Shown here piece after piece: positions 14,973 through 15,084 of a stretch of 15,084 nt of DNA. Source of the DNA: Clostridiales bacterium (GTDB taxonomy: Bacteria > Bacillota > Clostridia > Christensenellales > Aristaeellaceae); assembly GCA_004555535.1 (NCBI GenBank), contig SFHU01000068.1:1-15084 (forward strand), in the 5' to 3' direction. The notes under the pieces are model-generated. The model made no database searches, was not told where the DNA came from, and saw only the letters and a list, made by a program, of their open reading frames with translations. Each line of letters opens with the position of its first letter. The stretch's first letter is position 1. The position numbers and the translations under genes were made by a program.

Positions 14973-15084
14973 CGGGGAACGCCCACGCCTCTGCCGGAGG
15001 CAGGCATCCCGCCAAGCGGCAGGCGCATCGTCCACATGACGCAGGGCAGCAATGATCTGCACTTCTTCTATGACGCGCAGAACA
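14970..15084 (+). CDS. Partial frame with RHS/YD-repeat similarity
   Basis: The plus strand from the ATG at 14970 stays open to the window edge (38 codons). From about residue 17 it reads GRRIVHMTQGSNDLHFFYD and AQN, which matches the style of RHS-repeat proteins, typically '..L..MT.G...L.FYYDA..RP'. RHS proteins are large surface or secreted polymorphic toxins. The similarity starts in mid-repeat with no upstream RHS sequence, so this is either a remnant or a displaced C-terminal piece. No ribosome binding site supports the ATG. Confidence 0.45.
   Translation, partial: MRGTPTPLPEAGIPPSGRRIVHMTQGSNDLHFFYDAQN

Larger units (their letters stand above)
9406..15084. mobile_element. Serine-recombinase element integrated in spoVT (one end in window)
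   Basis: One boundary is set by the abrupt loss of SpoVT similarity at 9405/9406. Inside are 187 bases of non-coding DNA, three large serine recombinase genes on the minus strand, a promoter and a small DUF6870-like gene. The missing spoVT start (a reading for MKATGIVRRI) was looked for up to 15084 and not found, so the far end lies beyond the window or that side has been rearranged. Base composition is similar to the host. The extent given is a minimum and an inference. Confidence 0.6.

Overview
The window looks like a GC-rich, endospore-forming member of the Clostridia, probably a gut lineage of the Christensenellales or Oscillospirales type; the taxonomy is inference. The reasons are two recognisable sporulation genes (a GPR germination protease and SpoVT), a DacF-type carboxypeptidase, Firmicutes-style GGAGG ribosome binding sites, and a cluster of large serine recombinases of the kind common in Clostridia.

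Left part (1-4570): an AT-rich stretch with no supported gene is followed by a small secreted protein with its own promoter (387-890). A shared bidirectional terminator (about 953-1030) separates it from a convergent MATE efflux pump (1043-2440, minus). Upstream of the pump are a leader hairpin and two tandem 95-bp repeat units, each with a perfect palindrome. Next, on the minus strand, is a two-gene unit: a FucO-like iron alcohol dehydrogenase and, 24 bp downstream, a C_GCAxxG_C_C cysteine-rich protein.

Middle part (4580-8880): the germination protease gene gpr and the D,D-carboxypeptidase gene dacF form a tight minus-strand sporulation pair. Divergent from it is nadE, a glutamine-dependent NAD+ synthase, which ends in a strong intrinsic terminator.

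Right part (8881-15084): the minus strand carries a spoVT gene that lacks its first ten or so codons. The conserved start of the AbrB DNA-binding domain is replaced abruptly, at about 9405/9406, by unrelated DNA. That DNA leads straight into an operon of three complete large serine recombinases with overlapping stop and start codons, preceded by a promoter and a small DUF6870-like gene. The simplest reading is that a serine-recombinase mobile element is integrated into the 5' end of spoVT, with one end at 9405/9406. The other end, and the missing spoVT start, are not in the window. At the right edge a plus-strand frame resembles an RHS/YD-repeat protein.

The spoVT interruption is the main discovery candidate. 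It resembles the sporulation-gene intervening elements (skin in sigK, SP-beta in spsM), but here the target is a forespore regulator and the candidate machinery is a recombinase triplet.
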